64,000 nucleotides of DNA from Parietichytrium sp. I65-24A (Eukaryota; Sar; Bigyra; Thraustochytrida; Thraustochytriidae): positions 620,001 to 684,000 of the forward strand of contig BLSF01000012.1 of the NCBI GenBank assembly GCA_012862575.1, read 5' to 3'. The position numbers and the translations under genes were made by a program. Below are positions 9,501 through 19,152 of this stretch, piece by piece. The notes under the pieces were generated by a model. The model saw only the letters and a list, made by a program, of their open reading frames with translations. It ran no database searches and was not told where the DNA came from. Numbering within the stretch: the first letter of the stretch is position 1; every line of letters starts with the position of its first letter.

Positions 9501-12500
9501 TACTTGTACTCTAATGATCGCATTCACGAAGAGGTTAAGACGCCTGGAAAAGAGAGTTCATCATCTTCCTCTGCGATTCCTGGAAACGCAACTTTTGACT
9601 CCGGGCCCGGATCGGCACCTTACTTACACCTTGCGATAAAGAGCGTCCGCCTGTTATTTGACCTTGGCATCTGGTCGTGTGGACCTGCAATCGTGCAAGC
9701 ATCGCTGTTCCAGGTGCTGCATCATCAGATGTCACACCGCTTTTGCTTTATAAGGCACGTTATTGGAGCTCAAGCTTTGTTGGACTGTCTCAGGCTGTAT
9801 TATCATCCGTCGCCAGACATGAACGGAGAAGAGGAAGACAACGGAGAACTTCTCAGGCGGAGGGCCGCCAGTAAATTTCTCCATCCAGAAGACCTCGCCA
9901 AGTGCAGGCTGGCCGTGCTAAGCCTGGTCGACAGACTCATCTGCGGCGGGCAAGATGTGAAGGCTAATCGCGTGGCGTCTTATCTTTTGTCGCCATTTGG
10001 CCTCGAGGATCCGCTTGTAAGCGGTTTCAAAGAAAGCCATCAACTCAGCGCGTCGCACGCTGCAACCGTATCCCACAGCGACGTCAAGTACTTGTTGACG
10101 TTCTGCCAAGCTCACCGAAGTGACCCTCTGCAATTGGAAGATATTCTGCATTACTTAATCTCCCTCATTTCGCGGAGCGATGGGCGGATATTGACTGGGG
10201 CTCAAAAGGCGATACAGGCCCAAGGCAACTTGATTCCGCTGTGGCCTCTTTTGGCCTGTCCGGACAACGAGGTTGTCCAACGGCTAACAATCCAAGTACT
10301 CCATGTTTACACAATACGAACTGGCAACAGTCACGATCCACGGCCTCTAGAACCTGGGGCAGACATTGACTCCATTGATGCCCCATTCGTTTTTCAGCTC
10401 GAACACGCAACTCTGTTGGCAAACTTTCTGTGTGCCTCGGGTTCTCTTTCACTCGGTGTTGTCGAAGCGCTAATCTCTTTCGCACTCGGGGAAGAAATCG
10501 ACTACAATGGAAACGTGCTGCCAGAATCAAGGATTGAGAGAATACAGTACCCTCTCCTCTTAAGGGCCCTTCTTGAGTGTTTGTGTCAGCCAACCTGCGA
10601 AGAGCAGGTCATCAAATTTGCCCTAAACCGCGTCCGCGAGTTGCTTGAACCATCTAGCTCAGTGAACGGCCTCCACAACAGACACATGTTCACGAGGATG
10701 AAAGCCTGGCAAGTTTGGCTGGCGCGAATCTGGGTTTCCGCTCCTTCCAAATCAGAGATCAGTACCTGTGTACTCGACATTTTCAGTGCCGCCCTTTTTC
10801 ATCGAATGATTGGCGCAACGGGAGGGATGATGGCAGACGCTATATTTCAGAGCCCAAACTACAGCGCCGGCGAGCAGGATGAATCTGGGAAAGAATCTCG
10901 TTCCCCTTCGAAGAAGCCGCTGAAGCCAAATCAACAAAACACGAGCGAAAGCTCACCAACTGGATCTTTGGCACACGTAGGGAGCGGGTTCGGGGCAGGG
11001 TTCGGAAGCGTGACAACTAGTTGGTTCCAAGAGTTTACCAAGAAAGCAACACAGCGGAACGACGGCCCGCACGTCGCACTTCCGCCTGAGCCCAAGCCGT
11101 CGAATGCAATGCTTTACTCTGACGATGAACGGTCGGCGGAACTTGCCGTGGCATTCGGATACATAGACCAGCTGTTGGTCTCATCTGCGAGGGATCTCAG
11201 AGTTCATCACCTCCGCCTTCACCTGATGCTTCGGCTTCTCACTCGAGGTGTGCAATTGTTGCGTCAAGCGAACGCTGGAACCGCCCCGGCCATGAAAGTT
11301 GTCACTCGCACGAGACTGCAGTTCGAGCAACTCGGAGACTTTGTCGCAAGGGAAGCTACGTTCCAGGCAACAAACCTTAGCGACGGTGCCCTACAGCTTA
11401 CATCTTCGCCACAGCAAAAATTTGGAGACCCGATCTTCACGAACGAGCTCCAATTGACCAAAGATATTCGTGCTGCGCTCATCCTTTACAGTACGTTGCT
11501 GACTGATGTTTTGGCCACGGAATCCGGTGATCCTTCGTGCCATTCGGGAGCAAATGCCGCAGTATCAGAGTCCGGACTAGACGGAGATTTTTCCGATCTT
11601 GAGTCACTCAATGGGGGCAACGACGGCAGTGAGTGGCAAGCTCTTCTTGAACGTCAGCATCGGTATTCTGACGACCTTGTTTGCGAACGGCATTTAAGAC
11701 ATTGGTCCAGTTATTTGGAACATTACGCAGTGCCACTCCTTGGCAGTCCGATTTTTGGGGCCCCAAGCAGTGTGGGCGCTCGTGCTTTTGTTCAGTTCCT
11801 TGTTGCCTTCAAAGACATGACCACCAAGGAAGAGAATTTTAATGCTCATACTCTCTCCGTCGAAGAAAAAGTCGCTCTGACGAGCAGAACCATGCTGCTG
11901 AAAGACTTGTTTGTGGACACCTGTGGAGAAAATGCTTTAGAGATATCCGCGAGCAACGTAGCTCGCTTGCAAAGTCACCCTTTCCACTCTGCCACCGCTG
12001 CATTTTGGGACTATGTAGATGTCGCTCTCTTGGAAGTACTCTCGCTCAATTTTGTCGCTGGGGAAGATTCGTCCGTGGCAGAAGCCCGGCTTTTGCGGCT
12101 GGTGCGCTTTGTCCAAGACACTCTCTTCAAAAAGGGCGTTGTCTTGTTTCACCGAAAGCAACCTTCGGGAATTCCTGCTTTCAAAACTCCGCGCCATCGG
12201 CGGAGGAGCAGCTTGGATAGCCCACGGGCTCTAAAAGATAGCCCGAGTCCATCTTCAAGCTTTAAATTGGTTGATCTTTCGCCTCACTTGCGCGCTACTT
12301 CGTCTTCGGAGAACTCAAAGTCCACTGGATTTGGATCTCCGTTTATGGTGCCGAGATCGAGCTGGTCTTCAAGTGACCCACCTGCTGCTGCTCTGCGAGC
12401 GGCAATGCCCTCTCTCACGCTCCCAACGAATGCATCTATTCGAAGAAACAGCTGCAGTGAAGAGAATTTACTTGTGCATTCGCCTAGAGAAAACGGAGTT

Positions 12501-15500
12501 CACTCGCTATCAGCGAACACATCAACCCCTCGGAGGAACGGGAGTTTTGTCAGCAGGCACCGTCAAACGTCAATGTGTTCCGACGCTTTTGTGCTGGTGG
12601 ACGAGCCCGAGGCGCCGCTCCCGAAGGGTGACACCCACCATCTCTTACTCCTGGTGTACCTACTGAGTGAGTGGGTTACCCGAAATAGCTCTGGTCTGTC
12701 AGATGAAAGTTTGCGCGTCTTGAACGATTTGCTAACGGGGTGCGCCAACGAGCTGACGGTTTCGGAACACGAATTTGACGCGTCCCTCCGCAAGCTGTTT
12801 CGCATGGACTGGTTTCCACGCACATCTGCGGGCGGCGAAATCCAGTTTGCTGATATTCTTGCCGTGCCCGACGGTCCGTCGCAAGAGATGCGTATGGTGT
12901 CGGAAAATATGTATATCCACTCACACCTGAGAAAGTCGCTCGACCTGTTTGATCGGGAACTGAGGGCAAGTGAAGCGAAGGAAGAGTTTGCAAAATTGAA
13001 CGAGCAACGTTCCAAGTTGTCCAAAAGGTTGCATGCTAAAGCGCAGTCTTTTGGTGCGAATTTGTACGAAGAGGAAGCCAGGAAAACGGCAATCGTGAGG
13101 TCGTTTCAAGACAATGATACTGAAGCCTTTAGAAGGTGGAAGCTATTGCTACGGGGTATTGCGACAGGTCCGGTAAAAGAGTTCTGTTGCTTAGATGCCA
13201 AGACGGTTCAGGCAACTCAGCTCGCGAGCGTGTGGAAGCTGGACAGACGAGAAAGCTGGCTGCGGATGAGGATTAGGATGAAGCGTGCTTTTGGGGACTA
13301 CGCTGCCAATTCCGGGCTACGCAACGTGCTCTCATCCGAGACGAGTAGTCCCGTGATGGCCCCTGTGAGTCCACCACGGCCAGAAGCTGAGCAAATGCTG
13401 AAAATCAAGCAGGCCCTTTCGGAGCTTGCAGCAGCAAAAGTGGACCATGTGGCAGACTCAAACGGTACAGAGGAGTGTAAGGATACTTCAGAAGCTTTCA
13501 GCCGCCGGGTTCCCCGCGGCAAGAAGGAGCGCTCGGGCAGCACCTTTGTGTCTTCCACTGATTGGGACGTCGTGGAGCTCACCTCTGTGCATTATGCTGC
13601 CAGAAACGAGCAAGTATTCCATTCCACGGAATGCGAGTTAGTGCTTCCTATGTGCGTCGTCCGAGGGCGAATGGACTTGACGGCAAGCCACATATACTTT
13701 TACGGCGACTTTGTTGCTCCACCTGGACAGTCGACGGACGACTCCTTCATTTCGGGTCGTAGTCAGTCTTTCCGGAGAAGTTCACGGCAGCTGAATGACT
13801 TTCATTCTTCGGTCAAGTCCGCTGCGAGCTCTAGCGAAGAGATGAAATCTAAAGAGCCTTCTCCAGACATGATTTTGTTGGAGGATTGGTGGCGCGACCA
13901 CTCTGACGCGCTAGAAAGCAAGTTGCGACCTCGGAGGTGGGCCTTAGATGAGCTCTGCGACATCCATAATCGGCGTTACTTGCTGCGCCGAAGTGCGATG
14001 GAGCTGTTTTTCACCAATAGGAAAAATTATTTGGTGAGTTTTCGCAGTGCCGACGAAGCTCGAGTGGTGTTTGATAAAATTTGGCAGCAAAACCCCCCGA
14101 AGCTGTTCAAGGTTATTCCGGGCGCAGGAGGGGTTGGCCTAGGTGCCGGAAGCAAATTGCCTCTTCGGCATGCGAACTTTCTAAAGACTCCCACTCCAGA
14201 GAAACTCTTGCAGGTCCGCCAAGAAGAGTGGACTGTCAAGTGGGTCAACTGGGAAATTTCCACGTTTGAGTATTTGATGCTTCTCAACACGGCGGCTGGG
14301 AGGACTTACAATGATCTCACGCAGTATCCCGTATTTCCATGGATTTTGTCGGACTATTCGAGCGAAGAGCTAGATTTAAGCAATCCTGCTTCTTATCGTG
14401 ATTTGTCCAAACCAGTTGGAGCACTGGAGCCGAACCGCTTGGAAAGATTCCGGGCTCGGAAAGCTGCGTTAGAGTCCTGTCGCGCAGAGCTCACGGAGCC
14501 GCCATTCTTGTTCGGGTCGCATTATTCATCTGTAGGAACTGTGCTGTATTTTCTCTTACGCCTCGAGCCTTTCGCGACATATGCAAAAGAAATGCAAGGC
14601 GGGCGCTTTGATCATGCAGACAGACTCTTTCATTCCGTCGAAGAAGCGTGGAAGAACTGTATGACGTCCGATTCCGATCTCAAGGAGCTTATCCCCGAAT
14701 GGTTCTATCAAAGTGACATATTTCTTAATTCAAACGACCTCGACATCGGGGTGCGCCAAGACGGCAACCCTGTGAGTGACGTTGTCTTGCCACCATGGGC
14801 CAAAGGTTCTCCAGACAGGTTTGTCCGCTTGAATATGGAGGCACTAGAGGGTGAATATGTAAGTGGCCAGATTCATCAATGGATTGATCTTATATTTGGC
14901 TACAAGCAGCGGGGCATCGAAGCCGAGAAGGCGGATAACCTCTTCTATTACTTGACATATGAAGACGCCGTAGACCTCGACGCCATCACGGACCCGGTCC
15001 TAAAGCGCTCAATTGAGAGCCAGATTGCCAACTTTGGGCAAACCCCTGCACAACTTTTTACGAGACCGCACCCGAAGCGAAAGTACATGCCGTCAAGAAT
15101 GCTCAAGAGACCCACAATCCTGCTTAGAGCGCGCGGAGTCCTGCCCAGTTGTACTCAGCCCTCTTCTAGAGCTGGCATTTCAGTTCTGTTCCCCCCGCCT
15201 TCCGGCACTGCTGAGAAAATGCAAGCGTTCCTCGAGATGTGCAGCACAAACAAGCCTCCTGATGTGTCAAGCCTGGAGCACGTCAACTGTGAAGACCCGC
15301 CAAAACATTCAGGAGCCTCGAGTACAAGCTCAGGCTCTTCACTGTCAAACGGAATCAAATCAAGTTCCAAAGAGCTACTAGGTTCCGTGCTTGCACAGGC
15401 GAGTGCAGTCGCTGAAGCGAGCCTCTCGCCATCTTCTTCAAGTGTTGAAAGTCCACCGCGAAATAGACAAAGCCGCGTGTATGAGCTGCAAGCGGAATTT

Positions 15501-16943
15501 TCTCCTCCGGCTGCGATTCGGACGGCTTCTATGAGCAAAATGCATTCGCTGATGAATTTTTCCATGTCTGGCTCAGCAAACGACGGACCAAGTCCAAGAA
15601 AGCTAGACGCTTTCATGATTCTCTCTGAAGGCAGATTGACGAAGCTGGCTGTTAACAAGCCAAACGCGACGGATCATCTGGAGGTCGTCACCGAATCAGA
15701 GCCTCGAGGGCTGAAACTGCAGTCGATTCGTCCCCGAGTTCCACCATTTTTCGTGTTTTCTCGTGCTCTTCACGAGAACTGTGCCGGCATCTCACAAGAC
15801 CTCGAAAATGCATATGCGGAGCAGTTTGGCCGCAGTGGGCAGTCGCTTGCTTTGGCCAACTGTCTAGCTGTTGGCACTTGCGGATTCATGGACCGCAGAA
15901 TTAAAATCCATTCTTCCGTTGACGGGCGTTTGATTCAAAACGTTGATGTCCACGTTGGAGCTGGAGTGGTCACTCATCTATCCCAGGACGAAGCTTTTAA
16001 GTATCTGGCAGGTGGTTGCGAGGACGGCAGCATAGTGTTGTGGGAGCTGATGCCCGCAAAAGCGGCAGAGGATTCAATTGTTCAGCTTGCCGGGGAGCAC
16101 GCAACAGTGCAAGGCTCAGTCGCCGGGGGTGATGTAGTCGATGGCCGAACATCTCCGTTATCGGAGTCTCTGTCTCCAGGTTCGGATCTTTCTTCACCTA
16201 GCGGACCTTCTGAGCTTCCTCACGACAATGGAAACGACTCCTTCAAGGCATCGAGCCATGCGACCTCATCTTCGAGCGTCACGACACTCTTCAACAAGAT
16301 ATTCTCGACATTCAGAACCAAAAAAAGGGATCACGTTCCTGTTGTGAATGACTATTCCGGGCCGCAGCATATCTTCGCTGGACAGCATGTGAACCCCATC
16401 ACTGCCATCTTTGTCAGCGCCAACCTTCATGTAGTGGGGTCGTGCTCACTGCTCCAGCCAAGCATCGTAATCCATTCCTTGAATGATGGCCGTTTTTTAC
16501 GTTCGATTCGGCTTCCGGAAGCAAAGATATCTTCGTTGACATACAGGTCAGTGAATTGCCTGCATTGTTTCGGAGATGGAAAGGTGATATGTCAGGAAGT
16601 GCAGCTCTCCCCGAGCTCGGAAGAGCTGTTTTGGAGTGTGCATGCGTTCCACCTGAATGGACGATCTCTTGGGACTGTGGAATTGCAAGGCGCAGCTGTG
16701 AGTCTGCACCCTTTCCAAGACGGAAGGCATTTTTTGATGGCATCTTCTTGTAGTTTATATATTTATGAAGTAGAGAGCCTCTCACGAGTCGCCGTTGTGG
16801 GGCAGTCCCCAGTGGCATCGAGCCGCATAATCGCAGCCCAGGTCTCCAGCGACGAACTGAGCGTGACTGCAATCCATTCGGATGGTAGTGTGGTGTGGTA
16901 CTGTCTGGGGGATTACTTTCACGCGTCATACAAACCAAGCTAG
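6576..16943 (+). CDS. Giant BEACH-WD40 protein
   Basis: A single exon of about 3455 residues from the first in-frame ATG at 6576. Residues about 20-60 are Asn/Asp/Gly/Val low-complexity. A concanavalin-like domain starts near residue 345 (PRYYFEFGFQT, then FTFAIWFRIQ). A long helical region follows. A BEACH-type PH domain spans about 2355-2510 (CVVRGRMDLTASHIYFYGDF to FDKIWQQNPPKL). The BEACH domain spans about 2550-2835 (WVNWEISTFEYLMLLNTAAG, FPWILSDY, FGSHYSSVGTVLYFLLRLEP). WD repeats follow from about 3090 to the end (AGGCEDGSIVLWEL). This order matches the neurobeachin/LRBA/NBEAL and plant SPIRRIG class. Such proteins scaffold vesicle trafficking, lysosome-related organelle or autophagy steps. 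The exact orthologue cannot be set by eye. It converges on the transacylase gene with only about 157 bp between stops. Confidence 0.92.
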   Translation: MRGAEDGVAGDQSEGSDGIYGNCANDVNVGNVVNDGNGVNDGSDVNESNENTENEWESVGYSTPAGSETLKPMEAPPVRSFEMHEYLLPPASVTTEDRNSNSRSLLGDSRLPLAGNGNGNGTKGAASKQLISLDLNPPAMSWSASGGMDFFGNIEPALAVDKVFDLLFESQHSLQNPRGSSAQELVHRRAGLIKHGSKLNVLCFDVLSKLEDAPSLQTKILDRLTDLIAGSETNVLMCNKERLLERLLKCIFASASAFPPGFSDPDMDVYGEWDFEGMTGSVQDRIIRFLVALGTHTFPRNAFSLLFRPMHRWRTSTRKEKLKGLLAMDTIRSVLVSSTLRRAPRYYFEFGFQTDPSNAKGLLAVAPGAQDSRRSFGLPHFPTSGFTFAIWFRIQPCSSGSATLREDMETSSSQERKTEQRFSHDTSQSPRRAPSFDELLNFELNGTRTPVSSRTAHRSQEDGETISSLLSVRSRNDGAGFEILLRTPSSSIAQNLESTAEDEGVQIRDLIIRTHSGNGVSSSECIPRVQFSSTTMIPGGGWHWLCVTAAPPSYVWGANTRVYMDSVLIHEFTSTFPSSPSLDSSIARSKVDGPGRVLFEGPSSAASNPIYCAVGASIAGTSLAHKSNDEQALRDSAPPSLRWGFTGQIARAALFADVLSPENVPKLYHLHTRVDGGPPISRALVSERAIPDGGSSSLYTVPTPSGTSLHKSVESNSSESPQRQSKSKMRDGLGGDDAEATERVSPVSSVPVGMYRGSFGAIQRTWDELRAQARRTNDWRAAAKAWPSLPRDLYAKILFAWDAQYVSVSDDGRMTALDSGPLGVAALAMLPHPVGDSVIVRSLLGDQIESAGGVEVFLPMLLDCIHSHSVKRKRSGEDDCSVTAAMMARVIGLIADMVSSEFCSGICAVSTGAKFWLVNKGDETISLIRSVLLRCCPNALTVELIMAVASLTDAILSIAGVDAMDPSLYTCESGVYLYSNDRIHEEVKTPGKESSSSSSAIPGNATFDSGPGSAPYLHLAIKSVRLLFDLGIWSCGPAIVQASLFQVLHHQMSHRFCFIRHVIGAQALLDCLRLYYHPSPDMNGEEEDNGELLRRRAASKFLHPEDLAKCRLAVLSLVDRLICGGQDVKANRVASYLLSPFGLEDPLVSGFKESHQLSASHAATVSHSDVKYLLTFCQAHRSDPLQLEDILHYLISLISRSDGRILTGAQKAIQAQGNLIPLWPLLACPDNEVVQRLTIQVLHVYTIRTGNSHDPRPLEPGADIDSIDAPFVFQLEHATLLANFLCASGSLSLGVVEALISFALGEEIDYNGNVLPESRIERIQYPLLLRALLECLCQPTCEEQVIKFALNRVRELLEPSSSVNGLHNRHMFTRMKAWQVWLARIWVSAPSKSEISTCVLDIFSAALFHRMIGATGGMMADAIFQSPNYSAGEQDESGKESRSPSKKPLKPNQQNTSESSPTGSLAHVGSGFGAGFGSVTTSWFQEFTKKATQRNDGPHVALPPEPKPSNAMLYSDDERSAELAVAFGYIDQLLVSSARDLRVHHLRLHLMLRLLTRGVQLLRQANAGTAPAMKVVTRTRLQFEQLGDFVAREATFQATNLSDGALQLTSSPQQKFGDPIFTNELQLTKDIRAALILYSTLLTDVLATESGDPSCHSGANAAVSESGLDGDFSDLESLNGGNDGSEWQALLERQHRYSDDLVCERHLRHWSSYLEHYAVPLLGSPIFGAPSSVGARAFVQFLVAFKDMTTKEENFNAHTLSVEEKVALTSRTMLLKDLFVDTCGENALEISASNVARLQSHPFHSATAAFWDYVDVALLEVLSLNFVAGEDSSVAEARLLRLVRFVQDTLFKKGVVLFHRKQPSGIPAFKTPRHRRRSSLDSPRALKDSPSPSSSFKLVDLSPHLRATSSSENSKSTGFGSPFMVPRSSWSSSDPPAAALRAAMPSLTLPTNASIRRNSCSEENLLVHSPRENGVHSLSANTSTPRRNGSFVSRHRQTSMCSDAFVLVDEPEAPLPKGDTHHLLLLVYLLSEWVTRNSSGLSDESLRVLNDLLTGCANELTVSEHEFDASLRKLFRMDWFPRTSAGGEIQFADILAVPDGPSQEMRMVSENMYIHSHLRKSLDLFDRELRASEAKEEFAKLNEQRSKLSKRLHAKAQSFGANLYEEEARKTAIVRSFQDNDTEAFRRWKLLLRGIATGPVKEFCCLDAKTVQATQLASVWKLDRRESWLRMRIRMKRAFGDYAANSGLRNVLSSETSSPVMAPVSPPRPEAEQMLKIKQALSELAAAKVDHVADSNGTEECKDTSEAFSRRVPRGKKERSGSTFVSSTDWDVVELTSVHYAARNEQVFHSTECELVLPMCVVRGRMDLTASHIYFYGDFVAPPGQSTDDSFISGRSQSFRRSSRQLNDFHSSVKSAASSSEEMKSKEPSPDMILLEDWWRDHSDALESKLRPRRWALDELCDIHNRRYLLRRSAMELFFTNRKNYLVSFRSADEARVVFDKIWQQNPPKLFKVIPGAGGVGLGAGSKLPLRHANFLKTPTPEKLLQVRQEEWTVKWVNWEISTFEYLMLLNTAAGRTYNDLTQYPVFPWILSDYSSEELDLSNPASYRDLSKPVGALEPNRLERFRARKAALESCRAELTEPPFLFGSHYSSVGTVLYFLLRLEPFATYAKEMQGGRFDHADRLFHSVEEAWKNCMTSDSDLKELIPEWFYQSDIFLNSNDLDIGVRQDGNPVSDVVLPPWAKGSPDRFVRLNMEALEGEYVSGQIHQWIDLIFGYKQRGIEAEKADNLFYYLTYEDAVDLDAITDPVLKRSIESQIANFGQTPAQLFTRPHPKRKYMPSRMLKRPTILLRARGVLPSCTQPSSRAGISVLFPPPSGTAEKMQAFLEMCSTNKPPDVSSLEHVNCEDPPKHSGASSTSSGSSLSNGIKSSSKELLGSVLAQASAVAEASLSPSSSSVESPPRNRQSRVYELQAEFSPPAAIRTASMSKMHSLMNFSMSGSANDGPSPRKLDAFMILSEGRLTKLAVNKPNATDHLEVVTESEPRGLKLQSIRPRVPPFFVFSRALHENCAGISQDLENAYAEQFGRSGQSLALANCLAVGTCGFMDRRIKIHSSVDGRLIQNVDVHVGAGVVTHLSQDEAFKYLAGGCEDGSIVLWELMPAKAAEDSIVQLAGEHATVQGSVAGGDVVDGRTSPLSESLSPGSDLSSPSGPSELPHDNGNDSFKASSHATSSSSVTTLFNKIFSTFRTKKRDHVPVVNDYSGPQHIFAGQHVNPITAIFVSANLHVVGSCSLLQPSIVIHSLNDGRFLRSIRLPEAKISSLTYRSVNCLHCFGDGKVICQEVQLSPSSEELFWSVHAFHLNGRSLGTVELQGAAVSLHPFQDGRHFLMASSCSLYIYEVESLSRVAVVGQSPVASSRIIAAQVSSDELSVTAIHSDGSVVWYCLGDYFHASYKPS

Positions 16944-17100
16944 TTCCACTACGTTTGGAGTGTTGACTTGAGCTTTTATAATTTGCCACTTAAATGTGAT
17001 AATTCGGTCCGTTTGTCTATTGATTTTTTTCTCGTCGAAGGAGGAGAGGCATTGGAGATTCTTTTTTCATTTCATATTTATTACAGAGGAGACGCAACAA

Positions 17101-18342
17101 TTAATTACGAACTTTGCCAGTAACGAGAAAGTTGATGGGCATCGTCTTTCTCGTATGAGCTTGGATGAACCTTGGACTTACACGCAGCGTAGAAAGGCTG
17201 GAAGGCAATTGCAGTATTTGCTGTTCTTCCGAAGTGAAAAAGTCGAGACTGTCCACCACCGAGAGCTTTTGAAGAGCAAGCTTTGAATCTGGAAACCGGC
17301 GCAGCATGGCCCCGATTTGTCTTCCGGCACCGACCTCGAAAATGTCAATCTCTTGCATCTGCGAAGCTTTGATGACTCGTTGCAGGATCGCGTCCCAATG
17401 CACAGGTTGTACAAGTTGGGCGGCAAGGGTGTCTTGAAGCTGTTCCAGAAATTCATTCTTGGAGCAACGAAGATCGTAACAGTCCCCAGTAACGTTGGTG
17501 AAAATTTTGACAGCTCCGGATTTCGGGTGAGCGGTCACGTTCTGAATGGCCGCGCAAAGAACTTGCGTTGCAGAAGACATGAATTCGGAGTGGAAAGCGC
17601 CACTCACAGCCAGCTTTTTGCATAGCGCCGCACCTCGAGTCTTGCAAATAGGTTCCAGCGACGAAATTGCTTCCTCATGGCCGGAAAGGACCAAGCCTTT
17701 GGGGAAAAGCTGTTATAGGGTAAATTAAAGTCAGTCGATGGACAGTAAGTGGTGCCGATACCATCATTATCATCATCATCATCATCATCGTACAGAGAAA
17801 TCAAATGTCAGATGACTACTTACATAATTCCCTACATACACCGGCCTGTCTTGGTTCGCCTCCGTCCACTCTCGGCAGATATCGTGCAGTGTGTCTGGAT
17901 TCATGCCCAGGACCGTCATCATGGCTCCTGTGCGAGCTTCGGCAGCTTGCTGCATAGCTTGCGCTCTGGCGTCCACAATCTTGAGCCCGTCTTCAAAGCT
18001 GATGACACCAGATGCAGCAAGGGCGGTATACTCTCCAAGGCTGAGCCCGGCAAACCAGTGCTCATTGCTGGGCTCGAAGAGCTTTGGCCGGGTGGACTTG
18101 AGGATTTGAAAGTTGATATAGGAGGTAACGTACATGGCAGGTTGACTGTAGCGCGTCTCGTTGAGTTTTTCACTCGGGCCATACGCGATGATTTCCAGCA
18201 AGTCGTAGCCCAGAATATCTCTGGCAATTCGAAAGTACTTTTCGCTAGTACTCGTTTGCGGGCCTTGCATTCCGACGCTCTGGGCTCCTTGCCCAGGAAA
18301 CAAAAATACAACTCTGTGCGAAGACGGGTCTCGGGCTGCCAT
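17101..18342 (-). CDS. MCAT: Malonyl-CoA:ACP transacylase, two exons
   Basis: Exon 1 is 18342-17824 (173 codons) and exon 2 is 17709-17101 (202 codons plus stop), giving 375 residues, the usual FabD/MCAT size. Joining at a GTAAGT donor and an AACAG acceptor is phase 0 and gives VGNYLFPKGLVLSGHEEA, which restores family sequence across the junction. FabD/MCAT transfers malonyl from CoA to acyl carrier protein to prime type II fatty acid synthesis. Visible motifs are FLFPGQGAQSVGM (residues 13-25), GLSLGEY with the expected nucleophile Ser101, an Arg in DARAQAMQQA (about 126), and VSGAFHSEFM with the catalytic His at about 213. Translation from this ATG leaves only about 10 residues before the domain, so no organelle transit peptide is encoded. 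No in-frame ATG lies between it and an upstream TGA, so a further 5' exon is possible. Confidence 0.88.
17710..17823 (-). other. Spliceosomal intron of the transacylase gene
   Basis: A 114-bp phase-0 intron with donor GTAAGT (minus strand, from 17823) and acceptor CCCTATAACAG (to 17710). Exon 1 read through it would end at a premature stop, while removing it restores the FabD frame. It contains a TCA microsatellite on the plus strand at 17761-17789. It is the only intron in the window that I can place with confidence. Confidence 0.88.
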
Positions 18343-19152
18343 GGTGATGCTTTTCTTGTCTCGGTTCGTGGACGAAGGATTGGATTGCTTTCAGAAAGTT
18401 CGTCGGGTTTGGGGTTTGCTTCGGTGGTCCGGGTTCGTTCCAATTTGAGCTCCTTCAAAGCCCTCGTCCATTTCTTGACACCATGGATTCTTCTTTTGAC
18501 ACCTGCTCGACGAATTAAATGCACCCAGGCAGATGTGCAAGCGAAATTAACTGCGAGGTTGAGCACGCGCTGAAAGCTACGCGCGTTACTCGAGAAATCT
18601 TACTGGGCTGCACCTTCTCAGCCATTCCGTTCGTGGAATACTTGGGCTTGGTGTCTTCGTTATATTCGTATCATATGACCTCGTCACAATCTCGGGGCAA
18701 GAGATCCCGCACGGTCCGGAGCGTTTTGACTGACTGTGAAGGTATGGGAAGGTGTGCACCAGTATTTCTAACTTGGATCTAGGCTTTATGCTATACTGGC
18801 CAGAAAACCGGTACCGGAAATATTGGTAAGGAAGGTTGTACTTTAGTCGGGAAAGAATGATATGTCAAATTGCGACCCCGCCGAGAGTCAAAATAATGCT
18901 CCCTCGCTGTAGACGGCGGGAAAGGAGCAATGTGTGTGCGCGGATTGCGGAGTGTGTCGCGGGGGACGGAGCGCTGAAGATCTTCCGTGCCAAGCGTGCG
19001 ATACAGTATGTTCCACTCCATATCTGAGATGTGAATTCATTGTCAATAACAAGCGAAGAAACTCGCCCGGATGAAGAATCTGCGAAAACTGTCTTGTTTG
19101 CTCTCCAAAGCTACTACACACACGAGCATATGATTTTGATAAAGGGGTTTCG
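18343..19152. other. Spacer between transacylase start and VPS18 stop
   Basis: About 800 bp lying upstream of the minus-strand transacylase and downstream of VPS18. A minus-strand frame at 18566-18400 begins with a hydrophobic/basic stretch (MLNLAVNFACTSAW, then VHLIRRAGVKRR). It could be a separately spliced targeting exon, but nothing proves this. Nothing else was recognised. Confidence 0.4.
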
